Of a stretch of DNA of 64,000 nucleotides, positions 54,339 to 63,062 are shown piece by piece. Each line of letters starts with the position of its first letter. Positions within the stretch are counted from its first letter, which is position 1. Made by a program: the position numbers and the translations under genes. The stretch comes from an uncultured Acetobacteraceae bacterium. GTDB lineage: Bacteria > Pseudomonadota > Alphaproteobacteria > Acetobacterales > Acetobacteraceae. The stretch lies in NCBI GenBank assembly GCA_946476985.1, contig CAMKWS010000008.1, positions 23,921 through 87,920 of the forward strand, written 5' to 3'. The notes beneath the pieces were generated by a model. It worked only from the letters and a program-made list of their open reading frames with translations, was not told the origin of the DNA and did no database searches.

Positions 54339-55427
54339 ATGGAAGTTTTTTCGAAACGTCCTACATCTTCAGTATTATCTAAGCATGAGTTGCCGGCATT
54401 TTCGTCTTTAACGCCAGCGGGGGTGCAGCGTCTGTTTGTTCGGCGGTTGTCGGATATTTGTACGGGGTTTGATGATTGGAGAACCCCGATGAATGTTGCT
54501 GGCATATTGGGGGATGTTCCCGAAGATTGTTGGCGGGGGCGGGCCGCTACTCCTCTGATAGATACGGATGGAGAGGAAGAAATCCTGCTAGATATGTCTC
54601 CTATTCTTCTGGAACGAGAAGGTCTTCAGGCTGGAGATCATGTGCAGGTGACAGGGTTTCTGAATGCGCGTTTGTATGTCGGGCGTGTTGTTGCTCGGTT
54701 TGAGGTTTTAACGATCTCGAAGGATCGTGAAAAATATGCAGCGCAGCATGATAAGGAATTGGTACAGCTAATGCGACGGTCTGTACTAAAGGTGCGTTCC
54801 TTTCCAACAGGAGAAGGGGCGCGTCTTTTTATCGTGGGGGTAGGGATAGGACCAGAGCGGGTAAAGCATCTCTCTCAATCGTTGGGTGGTTTTTGGACTG
54901 ATAGAAATACAGATTCATTGTTATTGTCATCTTATCAAGTAGATGAATTAAGTTATGCCATAACACACATGCATCAGGCTTTATTACTACTAGTTGTAGC
55001 GGAAGGTGGCTTGAGTGTGTTGGAGGATATCACGTGTCTTAGAGGGCTAAGCATGTGTCCTGCTTATCGTGTTGTAAGCTGTGATTGGCAGGAACCAAAT
55101 ACTGAGCCCTCTAAGACACGTGAGAGCGGTATGATTGTGCCGTATTTAGTTGAAGACTTCTTTACTAATGACGTTGAGGCGGGAGAGGCTATTCGCCAAA
55201 GAACAGGGCAGGAGCGACAGCGTAAAACAGCAGAACGCGCGCAAGAGGAAGAGTTGATAGCCTTGCGAGCAAGCTTGGCCTCTTTAACGGAAAAACTCAC
55301 TTTATCACGCAGAGGGCCTAAATGGCCTGCTCTTATGATAGGAATCTTTCTGGGAGGGGTTTTAATGTTATGTGGTTGGTGGGGCGTGCTGGCCTTACAG
55401 CATGAAGGCTGGCTTGGTCGTTGGTAA
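54339..55427 (+). CDS. Membrane-anchored XseA-like protein (degenerate exonuclease VII large-subunit relative), unknown function
   Basis: A 362-residue protein I cannot place in a named family. What I see: residues about 30-130 look like an OB-fold (TPMNVAGILGDVPEDC, then GDHVQVTGFLNARLYVGRVVARFEVLTI), as at the XseA N-terminus. Residues 155-245 align in layout with the XseA catalytic core, where LLLVVAEGGLSVLEDITCL (A221 to D230) sits in place of the RGGGS-EDLW motif, and VVSCDW replaces VSAVGHETD. A Glu/Arg-rich helix (about 290-330) and one C-terminal membrane segment (ALMIGIFLGGVLMLCGWWGVLAL) follow. The catalytic signature is lost, so a binding or structural role is more likely. ATG 54339 chosen after GAGGG; GTG 54318 is also open. 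Confidence 0.55.
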   Translation: MEVFSKRPTSSVLSKHELPAFSSLTPAGVQRLFVRRLSDICTGFDDWRTPMNVAGILGDVPEDCWRGRAATPLIDTDGEEEILLDMSPILLEREGLQAGDHVQVTGFLNARLYVGRVVARFEVLTISKDREKYAAQHDKELVQLMRRSVLKVRSFPTGEGARLFIVGVGIGPERVKHLSQSLGGFWTDRNTDSLLLSSYQVDELSYAITHMHQALLLLVVAEGGLSVLEDITCLRGLSMCPAYRVVSCDWQEPNTEPSKTRESGMIVPYLVEDFFTNDVEAGEAIRQRTGQERQRKTAERAQEEELIALRASLASLTEKLTLSRRGPKWPALMIGIFLGGVLMLCGWWGVLALQHEGWLGRW

Positions 55428-56939
55428 AGGAAGAAAGTCCTTTAACACAGGGATGAGGGTGCGAAGTTCCTGTGTAGCTTGGGGAGTAAGCAGCAACAAG
55501 GCTCGTTGGAGGTCTGCTGGGTGTAGGTTGGGGTGTCCTTCAGCCCAGATGAGTAGCCCATAGAGGCTGAGCCCTTCTTGTTCGTCCGCAGGGGGGAGGG
55601 GCGTAAAGAGGAAGGGGAGTGGCACGCTAGAGGGAACAAGCTCTAGCAAAGTGTTGTCTTGCCCTGTCTCATGGGGGAGGCGAATCATATTTACCTGTGG
55701 GTCATATGTGACGTTCATACTGGCAATATGGAAGGCGCAGAAGGCATCCCCTAAGGCAAAATTTTGTTCGTCTTGTATGTAAAGAGAGAGAATATTGGGG
55801 GTATTTTTTTGCCAAACAGCGATGAGAGGGTTGTGGCCGCGTTGTTCGTCACATTCTAGTAATTTGCCCTCAGCATCGCGAAGTAAGAACGTGTTATTTA
55901 TGGCGTAAGGGGCAGAAAATTGTGCGTTAAGTAGAAGGTTGTCTTTACGGCTTAGCGTGCTGTGTGTGTAGGAGAATGTAGCGTGCTGTACGTGTTCTCC
56001 TAAGAAGTTATTTGTTGGGGGGAGGGTATTGGCATCATCTTGAGCTTGTTGTTCTACGAGTTCTTTGAGTTGCTCTAAGCCAATTGTGAGAGCTATTTCT
56101 CTAAGTGTATGAGAAATGAGGCGTGTTGCATGTAGTTGTCTCTTTTGAGGAGAGAACATCACTTCATTTCGGTCGTAATAGGCGCGCATGGCGGAGGAGA
56201 GTTCGTCATCATGAGCTTGGGCACAGATATAATGTAGAATACATCCCCCCTCCCATTTTTTATGCTCAGACTTGTTTGCAGTTTGAGAGTTATCTCCGCT
56301 TGCGTGGGCGACCTTGTGAGCAGGGATGTTAAAGGTAAATGGGTTGGTAATGGTGTCTACGGGCGGGATATGTTCCATCCGCACGATGCGGCGGGTGATG
56401 TAGTGATCGTAAAAGCCCTGTGGTGCGTGCCAAATATGATTTGTGACAATATGTCCTTTGGGGGGAGTAAGATGGCCGGCGCTGCCAAAGACACGCCAGT
56501 TAAATGCTAAAGCGGCGGCGTTTCTATCGGTAAAACAGAGTCGCATCTCAAGGTCTGGATCGACGTGGAGATATTCATCAGCATCTAAAACAATCACCCA
56601 GTCGTCTGTTGGGTGGTGAGTGGTGAGACTCGTATCTTCTTCTTGAGATGAAAAGGAATCTGTGAGGATCTGCTGTAAATGGCGCAGAGAATGGCGTGTT
56701 AGCTCTAACCTGCGGGCTTCAGGAGAAAGATGCGCCTCAAGTTCGGGGGCAAGCCATGAGATTGAAGGGTGATCTTGGTAGGCTTGTAAGACTTGTTGAG
56801 TATCGTCCGATGGGTTCGCTGTTACAACGGCAATATGGTCAATTCCCAAGGCAAGATGCCAAGCCAGCCACCCTGAAAGGTGGTGGTCTGCATGCTTTAG
56901 AAGGACAGCGCAGCCAACGCGGTTGCGTTTAGCGGACAT
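55395..56939 (-). CDS. Glycosyltransferase family 2-like protein (PF13704 type)
   Basis: A 514-residue protein. Its N-terminal part has HHLSGWLAWHLALGIDHIAVV, WVIVLDADEYLHVDP (the DxD-containing donor site) and FNWRVFGSAGH, the pattern of the Glyco_tranf_2_4 family. CILHYICAQAHDDE and YYDRNEV follow. The C-terminal half (about 330-510) is less familiar and may bind substrate. Donor and acceptor are unknown. Its 3' end overlaps the XseA-like gene by 33 bases tail to tail, and its start overlaps the lipoprotein gene. Confidence 0.8.
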   Translation of the reverse strand: MSAKRNRVGCAVLLKHADHHLSGWLAWHLALGIDHIAVVTANPSDDTQQVLQAYQDHPSISWLAPELEAHLSPEARRLELTRHSLRHLQQILTDSFSSQEEDTSLTTHHPTDDWVIVLDADEYLHVDPDLEMRLCFTDRNAAALAFNWRVFGSAGHLTPPKGHIVTNHIWHAPQGFYDHYITRRIVRMEHIPPVDTITNPFTFNIPAHKVAHASGDNSQTANKSEHKKWEGGCILHYICAQAHDDELSSAMRAYYDRNEVMFSPQKRQLHATRLISHTLREIALTIGLEQLKELVEQQAQDDANTLPPTNNFLGEHVQHATFSYTHSTLSRKDNLLLNAQFSAPYAINNTFLLRDAEGKLLECDEQRGHNPLIAVWQKNTPNILSLYIQDEQNFALGDAFCAFHIASMNVTYDPQVNMIRLPHETGQDNTLLELVPSSVPLPFLFTPLPPADEQEGLSLYGLLIWAEGHPNLHPADLQRALLLLTPQATQELRTLIPVLKDFLPLPTTKPAFML

Positions 56940-57369
56940 AGATACGCACCAAAGGTTTCTGAATGGCAGGATTTGTTGTTGCGCGCATATCCAACTGTAT
57001 AGGGCGCGCCCCTGCTGTTAAAACATGTTTGGCGATGTGAGTGGTTAAATCTTTTGTGAGGTTCTGGAGAATCCGAACATCAGCTTCGGGTGTTTCCTGC
57101 ATAGGAGCCATGCTTTCAATGATGAACAGCATGTTGCTTTTATGCGTGAGTGCAAGCTTGGTCGCTTTCTCTACAGCAGGGCCGTATTCTGCCTCAGCTG
57201 TGCCTTCACTAATCTCCATGAAAGCGGGTTTTTCATGGATGAGAGTAGGCTGTGGAGCGGGAATCTGCGGCGGTTTCCCTGCAGTAGGGTCAAAGGTGCG
57301 TTGATCGATAGGATCACACCCAAAAAGAGGAGCTGTCAGCAGGGCGAGACAGGCGAGACGAAAGCGCAT
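56929..57369 (-). CDS. Small lipoprotein, unknown function
   Basis: A 146-residue protein starting MRFRLACLALLTAPLFGC, a signal peptide with lipobox and acylated Cys at residue 18. A Pro-rich stretch and then a compact domain follow (EYGPAVEKATKLALTHK, then MLFIIESMAPMQETPEADVRI, ending PLVRIYVR). I do not recognise the domain. ATG 57369 gives the normal signal-peptide length; the frame is open to 57435. It overlaps the glycosyltransferase gene by 11 bases, so the two are one operon. Confidence 0.7.
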   Translation of the reverse strand: MRFRLACLALLTAPLFGCDPIDQRTFDPTAGKPPQIPAPQPTLIHEKPAFMEISEGTAEAEYGPAVEKATKLALTHKSNMLFIIESMAPMQETPEADVRILQNLTKDLTTHIAKHVLTAGARPIQLDMRATTNPAIQKPLVRIYVR

Positions 57370-57543
57370 AGCAGAGTTGGGGGCGAGAGAAGCCATCATA
57401 GATGAAGTAGTTACAGGAACTATGGCATGACGCAAGAGGGTAGCTGTTCTGATGTAAAAACTTCATTTTCCCTCTGTTGCTCTGCCACAGTGGTGCTATG
57501 GATAGGGGGTCCTTTAGTTTCACTAATACGGAGGAAGCGACCA

Positions 57544-58566
57544 ATGGCCGTGAAAATTGCAATCAACGGGTTCGGACGTATCGGACGTCTGGTTCTACGT
57601 GGTATTATCGAGAGCGGGCGCACAGACGTTGAGCCAGTGCTGATTAACGATCTGGGTTCTGTGGAGGCCAATGCTCACCTCCTGAAATATGACACCGTGC
57701 ATGGGCGTCTGCCTGCTGAGGTTGAGGTTGTTAATGGCGACCTGCTGATCAAAACCCACAGCGGTAAGACAATTGGCCCAATCAAAGTGACAGCTCACCG
57801 CAATCCGGAAGAAGTTCCGCTGCAGGGCGTTGATGTTGCTATGGAGTGCACAGGCCTCTTTACAGCACGTGACAAAGCATCTGCTCTGCTTAAAGCAGGC
57901 GCAAAGCATGTTCTGATCTCCGCACCGGGCAAAGATGCTGATGCAACGATCGTGTATGGCGTGAATAACGATGCCCTGAAATCAGGCATGACAATCGTTT
58001 CCAACGCATCTTGCACAACAAACTGCCTCTCCCCAGTTGCTTCTGTGCTGGACGAGAAGTTTGGGATTGAGCGCGGTTACATGGTAACAGTTCACTCCTA
58101 CACAGGTGACCAGCGTACAATCGATACATTGCACAAAGATCCACGCCGTGCTCGTGCTGCTGCTGTCAACATCATTCCGACCTCCACGGGTGCTGCTCGC
58201 GCTGTTGGTTTGGTGCTGCCGCAGCTTCAGGGTCGCTTGGATGGGACAGCTATCCGCGTTCCAACACCGAACGTCTCCCTTGTTTCCCTAGACTTCGTGC
58301 CAAAGCGTCTGCCTTCTTCTGTTGAGGAAGTTAACGAAGCAATGCGTGAAGCATCTGAAGGCCGCCTGAAAGGTATCCTTGGGTACAATACAGAGCCGCT
58401 GGTCAGCCACGACTTTAACCACGTTCCTTTCTCCTCCACATTCGATGCGACGCAAACAGCGCTTGTCGATGGTGGTAAGCTGGTGCGTATCTGCTCCTGG
58501 TATGACAACGAGTGGGGCTTCTCCAACCGTATGTCTGATACAGCAGCACTGTTCGGGAAACTCTAA
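57544..58566 (+). CDS. gap: Glyceraldehyde-3-phosphate dehydrogenase (type I)
   Basis: A 340-residue cytoplasmic enzyme converting glyceraldehyde 3-phosphate to 1,3-bisphosphoglycerate. The Rossmann start [14 protein letters not shown] is followed by INDLGS (D36, favouring NAD). The catalytic cysteine is C157 in SNASCTTNC, and the C-terminus has [16 protein letters not shown] 57544 follows GGAGGAAG; the open frame to 57427 is not needed. pgk starts 2 bases after the stop. Codon use is that of a highly expressed gene. Confidence 0.97.
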   Translation: MAVKIAINGFGRIGRLVLRGIIESGRTDVEPVLINDLGSVEANAHLLKYDTVHGRLPAEVEVVNGDLLIKTHSGKTIGPIKVTAHRNPEEVPLQGVDVAMECTGLFTARDKASALLKAGAKHVLISAPGKDADATIVYGVNNDALKSGMTIVSNASCTTNCLSPVASVLDEKFGIERGYMVTVHSYTGDQRTIDTLHKDPRRARAAAVNIIPTSTGAARAVGLVLPQLQGRLDGTAIRVPTPNVSLVSLDFVPKRLPSSVEEVNEAMREASEGRLKGILGYNTEPLVSHDFNHVPFSSTFDATQTALVDGGKLVRICSWYDNEWGFSNRMSDTAALFGKL

Positions 58567-58568
58567 TC

Positions 58569-59762
58569 ATGGCTTTTCGCACGCTTGATAATGCGGATGT
58601 ACGCGGTAAACGTGTACTTCTCCGTGCCGACCTGAATGTTCCTATGCATGATGGTGTTATCACCGATACGACCCGTATTGAGCGTGTGCTGCCGACAATT
58701 CGTGAACTGGTTGAGAAGGGGGCGAAAGTCGTCCTTCTCAGCCACTTTGCCCGCCCTAAGGGTAAGGTTGTTCCTGAGATGTCGCTGGCACCTGTTGGCA
58801 AACGTTTGGGCGAGATTCTTGGTCGCCCTGTTGCATTTGCCGCAGATTGCGTTGGGCCGCAGGCTGATTCTGCTGTTGCAGCATTAAAGGATGGTGATGT
58901 TCTTCTTTTGGAGAACACACGGTTCCATGCTGGTGAAGAGCAGAATGATGCAGATTTCTCCAAAGCTCTGGCAGCGAATGGGGATCTCTATGTTGATGAT
59001 GCATTTTCTGCTGCACATCGTGCTCATGCCTCCACAGAGGGTGTAGCTCGCTTGCTGCCAGCTTATGCTGGTCGCTTGATGGAAGAGGAGCTGAAAGCTC
59101 TTTCTGCCGCTCTTGAGCACCCTAAACGCCCTGTTGGTGCGGTTATTGGTGGGTCTAAGATCTCCACTAAGTTGGACCTCATCGGCAATGTGCTGGATAA
59201 GGTTGATGTACTGTTCATTGGCGGGGCAATGGCAAATACCTTCCTCGCTGCTGATGGTGTGAAAGTTGGTAAATCCCTTCAGGAAGCCGACATGCACGAC
59301 ACAGCACGTGAGATTGCAGCACGCGCTAAAGAGAAGGGCTGTACGCTGGTTCTGCCAGTGGATGCCGTTGTCTCTCGTGAGTTTAAAGCTGGTGCAGAGT
59401 CTGAGGTTGTGTCTGTTGATCAGGTACCAGAAGATACCATGATCCTTGATGCAGGGCCGAAGACAGCCGAGCTGATCTCTCAACGTTTGGCTGAGCTTAA
59501 AACACTTGTGTGGAATGGCCCACTCGGTGCTTTTGAGATTGAGCCATTTGATAAAGCCACAGTTGAGGTTGCCCGTGCGGCAGCTGCCCTGACAGGTGAA
59601 GGCAAACTGCTTACAGTTGCTGGTGGTGGTGATACTGTTTCCGCTCTGCGTCATGCAGGTGTGGCAGACAAGATGAGCTACGTCTCCACAGCTGGTGGTG
59701 CCTTCCTTGAATGGCTAGAGGGTAAAACCCTCCCAGGTGTTGAGGTTTTGCGCGCTTCGTAA
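58569..59762 (+). CDS. pgk: Phosphoglycerate kinase
   Basis: A 397-residue monomeric enzyme, the glycolytic step after Gap, making ATP from 1,3-bisphosphoglycerate. The blocks are [15 protein letters not shown] near the N-terminus, [60 protein letters not shown] and [16 protein letters not shown] near the C-terminus. It is co-transcribed with gap, from which it is 2 bases away, and ends at a terminator. Confidence 0.97.
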   Translation: MAFRTLDNADVRGKRVLLRADLNVPMHDGVITDTTRIERVLPTIRELVEKGAKVVLLSHFARPKGKVVPEMSLAPVGKRLGEILGRPVAFAADCVGPQADSAVAALKDGDVLLLENTRFHAGEEQNDADFSKALAANGDLYVDDAFSAAHRAHASTEGVARLLPAYAGRLMEEELKALSAALEHPKRPVGAVIGGSKISTKLDLIGNVLDKVDVLFIGGAMANTFLAADGVKVGKSLQEADMHDTAREIAARAKEKGCTLVLPVDAVVSREFKAGAESEVVSVDQVPEDTMILDAGPKTAELISQRLAELKTLVWNGPLGAFEIEPFDKATVEVARAAAALTGEGKLLTVAGGGDTVSALRHAGVADKMSYVSTAGGAFLEWLEGKTLPGVEVLRAS

Positions 59763-59792
59763 GGAGCTTGTGTAAGCCGTAAGCTTGATGAG

Positions 59793-59826
59793 AAAGGCGG
59801 GGTCTCTTTAGAGGCCTCGCCTTTTT
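59793..59826 (+). terminator. Intrinsic terminator after pgk
   Basis: A 14-bp stem AAAGGCGGGGTCTC / GAGGCCTCGCCTTT with two G-U pairs, a TTTA loop and T5. Confidence 0.88.
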
Positions 59827-59858
59827 CTTTGGAGCACATATAAGGATGAGATGGGGAC

Positions 59859-59902
59859 AAAAAAACCGCCTCCATCTTCACACGAGACGGGGCGGTTTTT
59901 TT
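59859..59902 (-). terminator. Intrinsic terminator after rpoH
   Basis: A perfect 12-bp stem AAAAAAACCGCC / GGCGGTTTTTTT around a 20-base loop, 20 bases after the rpoH stop; its A-tract reads as a T-run on the - strand. Confidence 0.88.
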
Positions 59903-59922
59903 GAGGAAGAACGTAGCAGTGA

Positions 59923-60837
59923 TTAATCGTTCTGATGCGTTATAGCGAGGCCTTGTTCCTCTTTGCGCTCTTGTATAGCGGAGGCCATTTTTTGTTGGAG
60001 TTTCTCCATGGCTCTGGCTTCAATCTGGCGGATACGCTCACGTGATACGCCGTAATGGTGGGAGAGTTCTTCTAGTGTAGAAGGCTCCTCAGTTAGGCGG
60101 CGTGCGGTGATGATATGACGCTCACGCTCATTGAGTGTTTGCATTGCATTGGTAAGGAGTGCTTTGCGATCGCTCAGCTCCTCACTTTCTGCTAAAATGT
60201 CCTCTTGGGTGTCTTGCTGGTCCACTAGCCAGTCCTGCCACTCTTGCTCTCCTTCAACGCGGAGGGGGGCATTTAGGCTGTGGTCTGGGGCAGTGAGACG
60301 TCTGTTCATAGAGATGACATCTTGCTCAGGCACGCTAAGAGTTGTGGCGATTTGTTTGACTTGCTCTGGGGGAAGATCACCTTCCTCATAAGCTTGCATT
60401 TGCCCTTTGAGGCGGCGCAGATTGAAGAAGAGCTTCTTCTGAGCAGCAGTTGTGCCGATTTTCACCAAAGACCAACTATGAAGAATATATTCTTGAATAG
60501 CTGCACGAATCCACCACATAGCATAGGTCGCCAGGCGGAAGCCGCGTTCTGGGTCGAAACGCCGTACGGCTTGCATCATGCCAATATTGCCTTCGCTAAT
60601 TAGCTCACTCACAGGTAGCCCATAGCCTCTATAGCTCATAGCAATCTTGGCCACGAGGCGCAGATGGGATGTTACTAGTTCATGTGCAGCAGTCGTGTCG
60701 TGTTGATCACGCCAGCGGCGAGCCAGTGTTAGTTCTTGGTCTTGTGTTAAAAGAGGGAAACGGCGAATCTCTTGAAGATAGCGGGAGAGGTTATTCTCCG
60801 GGCTGATAGCTGGAAGAGTTGTAGTGGGAGACTTCAT
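59923..60837 (-). CDS. rpoH: Heat-shock sigma factor RpoH (sigma-32)
   Basis: A 304-residue group 3 sigma factor. Region 2 has ELVTSHLRLVAKIAMSYRGYG, LISEGNIGMMQAVRRFDPERG and FRLATYAMWWIRAAIQEYIL. The diagnostic RpoH box is QKKLFFNLRRLKG. Region 4 ends SHHYGVSRERIRQIEARAMEKLQ. It directs transcription of chaperone and protease genes; a possible target in this window is the J-protein at 20.5 kb. AAGGAG precedes the ATG. Confidence 0.96.
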   Translation of the reverse strand: MKSPTTTLPAISPENNLSRYLQEIRRFPLLTQDQELTLARRWRDQHDTTAAHELVTSHLRLVAKIAMSYRGYGLPVSELISEGNIGMMQAVRRFDPERGFRLATYAMWWIRAAIQEYILHSWSLVKIGTTAAQKKLFFNLRRLKGQMQAYEEGDLPPEQVKQIATTLSVPEQDVISMNRRLTAPDHSLNAPLRVEGEQEWQDWLVDQQDTQEDILAESEELSDRKALLTNAMQTLNERERHIITARRLTEEPSTLEELSHHYGVSRERIRQIEARAMEKLQQKMASAIQERKEEQGLAITHQND

Positions 60838-60892
60838 AAGAGTTCAGCTCCTTACACTCAGATGGTAGATATAAAGAAATAAAGACAATGAG

Positions 60893-60921
60893 ATATTGTT
60901 AGGGAGGATTTCAGAGTGCAA
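60893..60921 (-). promoter_or_regulatory. Sigma-70 promoter of rpoH
   Basis: On the - strand TTGCAC (60921-60916), 17 bases, CAATAT (60898-60893) precedes the rpoH start by about 55 bases. It is the best-placed -35/-10 pair in the gap. Confidence 0.55.
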
Positions 60922-61048
60922 GGCGACTCGTCTTCTCCTATGAGAGAGTATGAGGAGAGCAGAAGGTAGACCCTAGTGCTGCATTATTTATACCTTTCTT
61001 ATAATCGATTTTACTAGAAAAATAAAAGTTAATGATTGGTAAGCCCTA

Positions 61049-62050
61049 TCACTTTCTTGTTATAACGTCCATTAACTCTTTGAAATCATTAGGTAGTTCT
61101 GCTTCGAAACGGAGCATTTCTTTCGTGCGGGGGTGAACAAAACCGAGTGTTGCGGCATGTAGCGCTTGCCGAGGGAAGTCGAGCGCATGGTAGCGGATAT
61201 CTGCAGGAAGTTGGCGTGCTGCAGCAGGGATGCGTCGGAGATATACCGGGTCGCCAATAAGAGGGTGTCCAGCATGGGAGAGATGAACGCGAATTTGGTG
61301 TGTTCTTCCTGTGGCTAAGCGGCATTCTACAAGAGAGACGGCTGCGTGAAAGCATTCCTTTGTCGTAAAGCGAGTGAGGGCGTGTTTGCCACCTTGTGTG
61401 ACGACTGTCATGCGTTTGCGGTCACGTTTATCACGACCAATGGCGCCTTCAAACTCACCTGAAGGAGGTAAGATTCCCCATGCGAGTGCAAGATAGGCAC
61501 GCTCAATAGTGCGCGTGGCGAAGGCTTCGGAGAGAGCTTCATGCGCTAAAGGGGTTTTCGCAACGACCATAACGCCGGAGGTATCTTTATCAAGCCGATG
61601 TACAATACCGGGGCGTTTTTCGCCCCCAATGCCTTCAAAATCTGGCCCACAATGGCCGAGTAGGGCGTTTACGAGTGTCCCTGTTTGGTTACCCGGTGCG
61701 GGGTGGACGACTAATCCCGCAGGTTTATCAAGGACAATAAGGTCTCTATCCTCGAAGAGAATATTAAGAGGAATGGCCTCAGCTTGTGGGCGTGCGGGCT
61801 CTGGAGGGGGAAGGCGCAGATGCAATTGCATGCCTGGGCGCAGAGTAAAAGAAGGGTCTCGCCGGGCGGTATCGTTGCAAGTAAGATGTCCCGTCTCTAT
61901 GAGGGCTTTAACGCGTGAGCGAGATAGCGTGCCGATTGTATCGGCGAGCATACGGTCAGCGCGCTGGCCGCTTTGGGCTTCGGTGATGGTAAATGAGTAG
62001 GATGTAGGTGCATCCTTAGGTAGAGAATCGGGAAGGGATGTATCAGACAT
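61049..62050 (-). CDS. rluD: 23S rRNA pseudouridine synthase RluD-type
   Basis: A 333-residue enzyme modifying uridines of 23S helix 69. An S4 RNA-binding domain (RADRMLADTIGTLSRSRVKALIETG) is followed by the RluA-family catalytic block HRLDKDTSGVMVVAK, with the nucleophile D154. LATGRTHQIRVHLSHAGHPLIGDPVY follows. ATG 62050 (MSDTSLPDSLPKD) is chosen, though its ribosome-binding site is weak and the frame stays open to 62155. Its start codon overlaps the start codon of the divergent gene at 62049. Confidence 0.92.
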   Translation of the reverse strand: MSDTSLPDSLPKDAPTSYSFTITEAQSGQRADRMLADTIGTLSRSRVKALIETGHLTCNDTARRDPSFTLRPGMQLHLRLPPPEPARPQAEAIPLNILFEDRDLIVLDKPAGLVVHPAPGNQTGTLVNALLGHCGPDFEGIGGEKRPGIVHRLDKDTSGVMVVAKTPLAHEALSEAFATRTIERAYLALAWGILPPSGEFEGAIGRDKRDRKRMTVVTQGGKHALTRFTTKECFHAAVSLVECRLATGRTHQIRVHLSHAGHPLIGDPVYLRRIPAAARQLPADIRYHALDFPRQALHAATLGFVHPRTKEMLRFEAELPNDFKELMDVITRK

Positions 62051-62456
62051 GGGCGGTAATGTAGTCGAGCCAGTAGAAAACAGCGAGTCGAACCCGCCAA
62101 AGACGTCTCGCGGGTTGTTAGCTGCTGTGATTATCATGGGGGTGATGATCGTCATAGGTACGGTGATGCTGGTATGGGTGATTGCTCACCGTATGGCGCA
62201 TAAATCATCCGTACATGATGTGCCTTCATCTGTAGCTTCTCTACGTATGGGGCATGAGGATGTACGTTTGTTAGAGCCTGCGTTGTTAACTCTCTCGCGG
62301 CGTGAAGGAGAAAGCGTGAGTGCAGTGACCGCACGGCCAGATGGGAGTTTAGCCGTTACATTACAAGATCATAAAGGCGGTGGGCGTGTGCTTATATGGG
62401 CTCCAGAGCAGGCTCGTCTCATTGCAGAATTAGAGGTTAGTACGCAGAGCCACTAA
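62049..62456 (+). CDS. Single-span membrane protein next to rluD (DUF6476-like)
   Basis: A 135-residue protein. A polar N-terminus (about 22 residues) is followed by one membrane helix (LLAAVIIMGVMIVIGTVMLVWVIA) and a small C-terminal domain with EGESVSAVTARPDGSLAVTLQD and GGRVLIWAPEQARLIAELEV. The layout and the position beside rluD resemble the DUF6476 proteins of alphaproteobacteria, a tentative match. ATG 62049 has AAGGGATG before it, inside the rluD coding region. Divergent overlap with rluD leaves no room for separate promoters. Confidence 0.65.
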   Translation: MGGNVVEPVENSESNPPKTSRGLLAAVIIMGVMIVIGTVMLVWVIAHRMAHKSSVHDVPSSVASLRMGHEDVRLLEPALLTLSRREGESVSAVTARPDGSLAVTLQDHKGGGRVLIWAPEQARLIAELEVSTQSH

Positions 62457-62512
62457 TTGAGTCGAACATGGGCCGTCTGGCTATATTCCCCCTTAAGAAG
62501 GGAGAAGAATGG

Positions 62513-62830
62513 TTAGACTGGCTCGTTTGAAGCTTGCTTTAAAATAGCTGTCATCAATCCGGGAAAGCGTGTTTCTAATTCTTCAAGGCGTAATTTATTG
62601 CGATGCTGTACGCCTTCTACTCGTGTTTGTAGAACCCCTGCTTCGCGCAGAACTTGAAAGTGATGAGACATGCTAGATTTTGGCCGCCCGCGTAGTAGGG
62701 TCGTGCAATTGGCTTCACCAAGTTGGTGGAGATGAAATACGATACCGAGGCGTATTGGGTCTGCAAGGGCGCGTAAGAGGGGGACAAGCGTAATTTCGTC
62801 TAGTGTTGGATGCGGATATATAACGGCCAT
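62513..62830 (-). CDS. ArsR-family winged-helix regulator
   Basis: A 105-residue small repressor-type regulator. The winged helix-turn-helix has LLRALADPIRLGIVFHLHQLG, then SMSHHFQVLREAGVLQTRVEG and HRNKLRLEEL. The ELCVCDL-type metal cysteines of classic ArsR are absent; the one Cys (in EANCTTLL) does not make a site, so it probably senses something else. No obvious target gene is adjacent; it lies alone downstream of rlmB on the same strand. An inverted repeat at 62942-62967 may be its operator. Confidence 0.87.
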   Translation of the reverse strand: MAVIYPHPTLDEITLVPLLRALADPIRLGIVFHLHQLGEANCTTLLRGRPKSSMSHHFQVLREAGVLQTRVEGVQHRNKLRLEELETRFPGLMTAILKQASNEPV

Positions 62831-62941
62831 GAGGTGTGTATCTGTAGCTGGGCTAGTGTTTTAAAAGCTGTTGTGCCCGCCATGAGGCGAACGGAACGTC
62901 ACGATGGTACGGGGTTTATAACCTGTCTATAGATAGTATGC

Positions 62942-62967
62942 GATGTTTAAAGGGACTTTAAAACATC
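62942..62967. repeat. Inverted repeat upstream of the ArsR gene, probable operator
   Basis: GATGTTTAAAG-gga-CTTTAAAACATC, 11-12-bp arms with one extra base in one arm. On the - strand it overlaps a possible -35 (TTTAAA) that stands 18 bases before TACTAT, so a bound regulator would block that promoter. Confidence 0.5.
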
Positions 62968-62980
62968 ACAACTCTGCTAT

Positions 62981-63054
62981 GCGAAGTGGTAAATAATATA
63001 TTACTTCGCTTTGGGAGTAATCTTGAGCCTTGCATGGTTAGCGCAAGGCCCAAG
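62981..63054. repeat. Two further hairpins between the ArsR gene and rlmB
   Basis: The first has arms GCGAAGT(GG)TAA (62981-62992) and TTACTTCGC (63001-63009). The second has CTTGAGCCTTGC (63022-63033) and GCAAGGCCCAAG (63043-63054), 12 bp with one mismatch. Neither has a T-run. The second ends 8 bases beyond the rlmB stop and may be its 3'-end structure. Confidence 0.55.
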
Positions 63055-63062
63055 AAGCGAAT

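Noticed and set aside
58884..59654. 256-residue - strand ORF
   Set aside because: It lies wholly within pgk, lacks a ribosome-binding site, and has low-complexity shadow composition.
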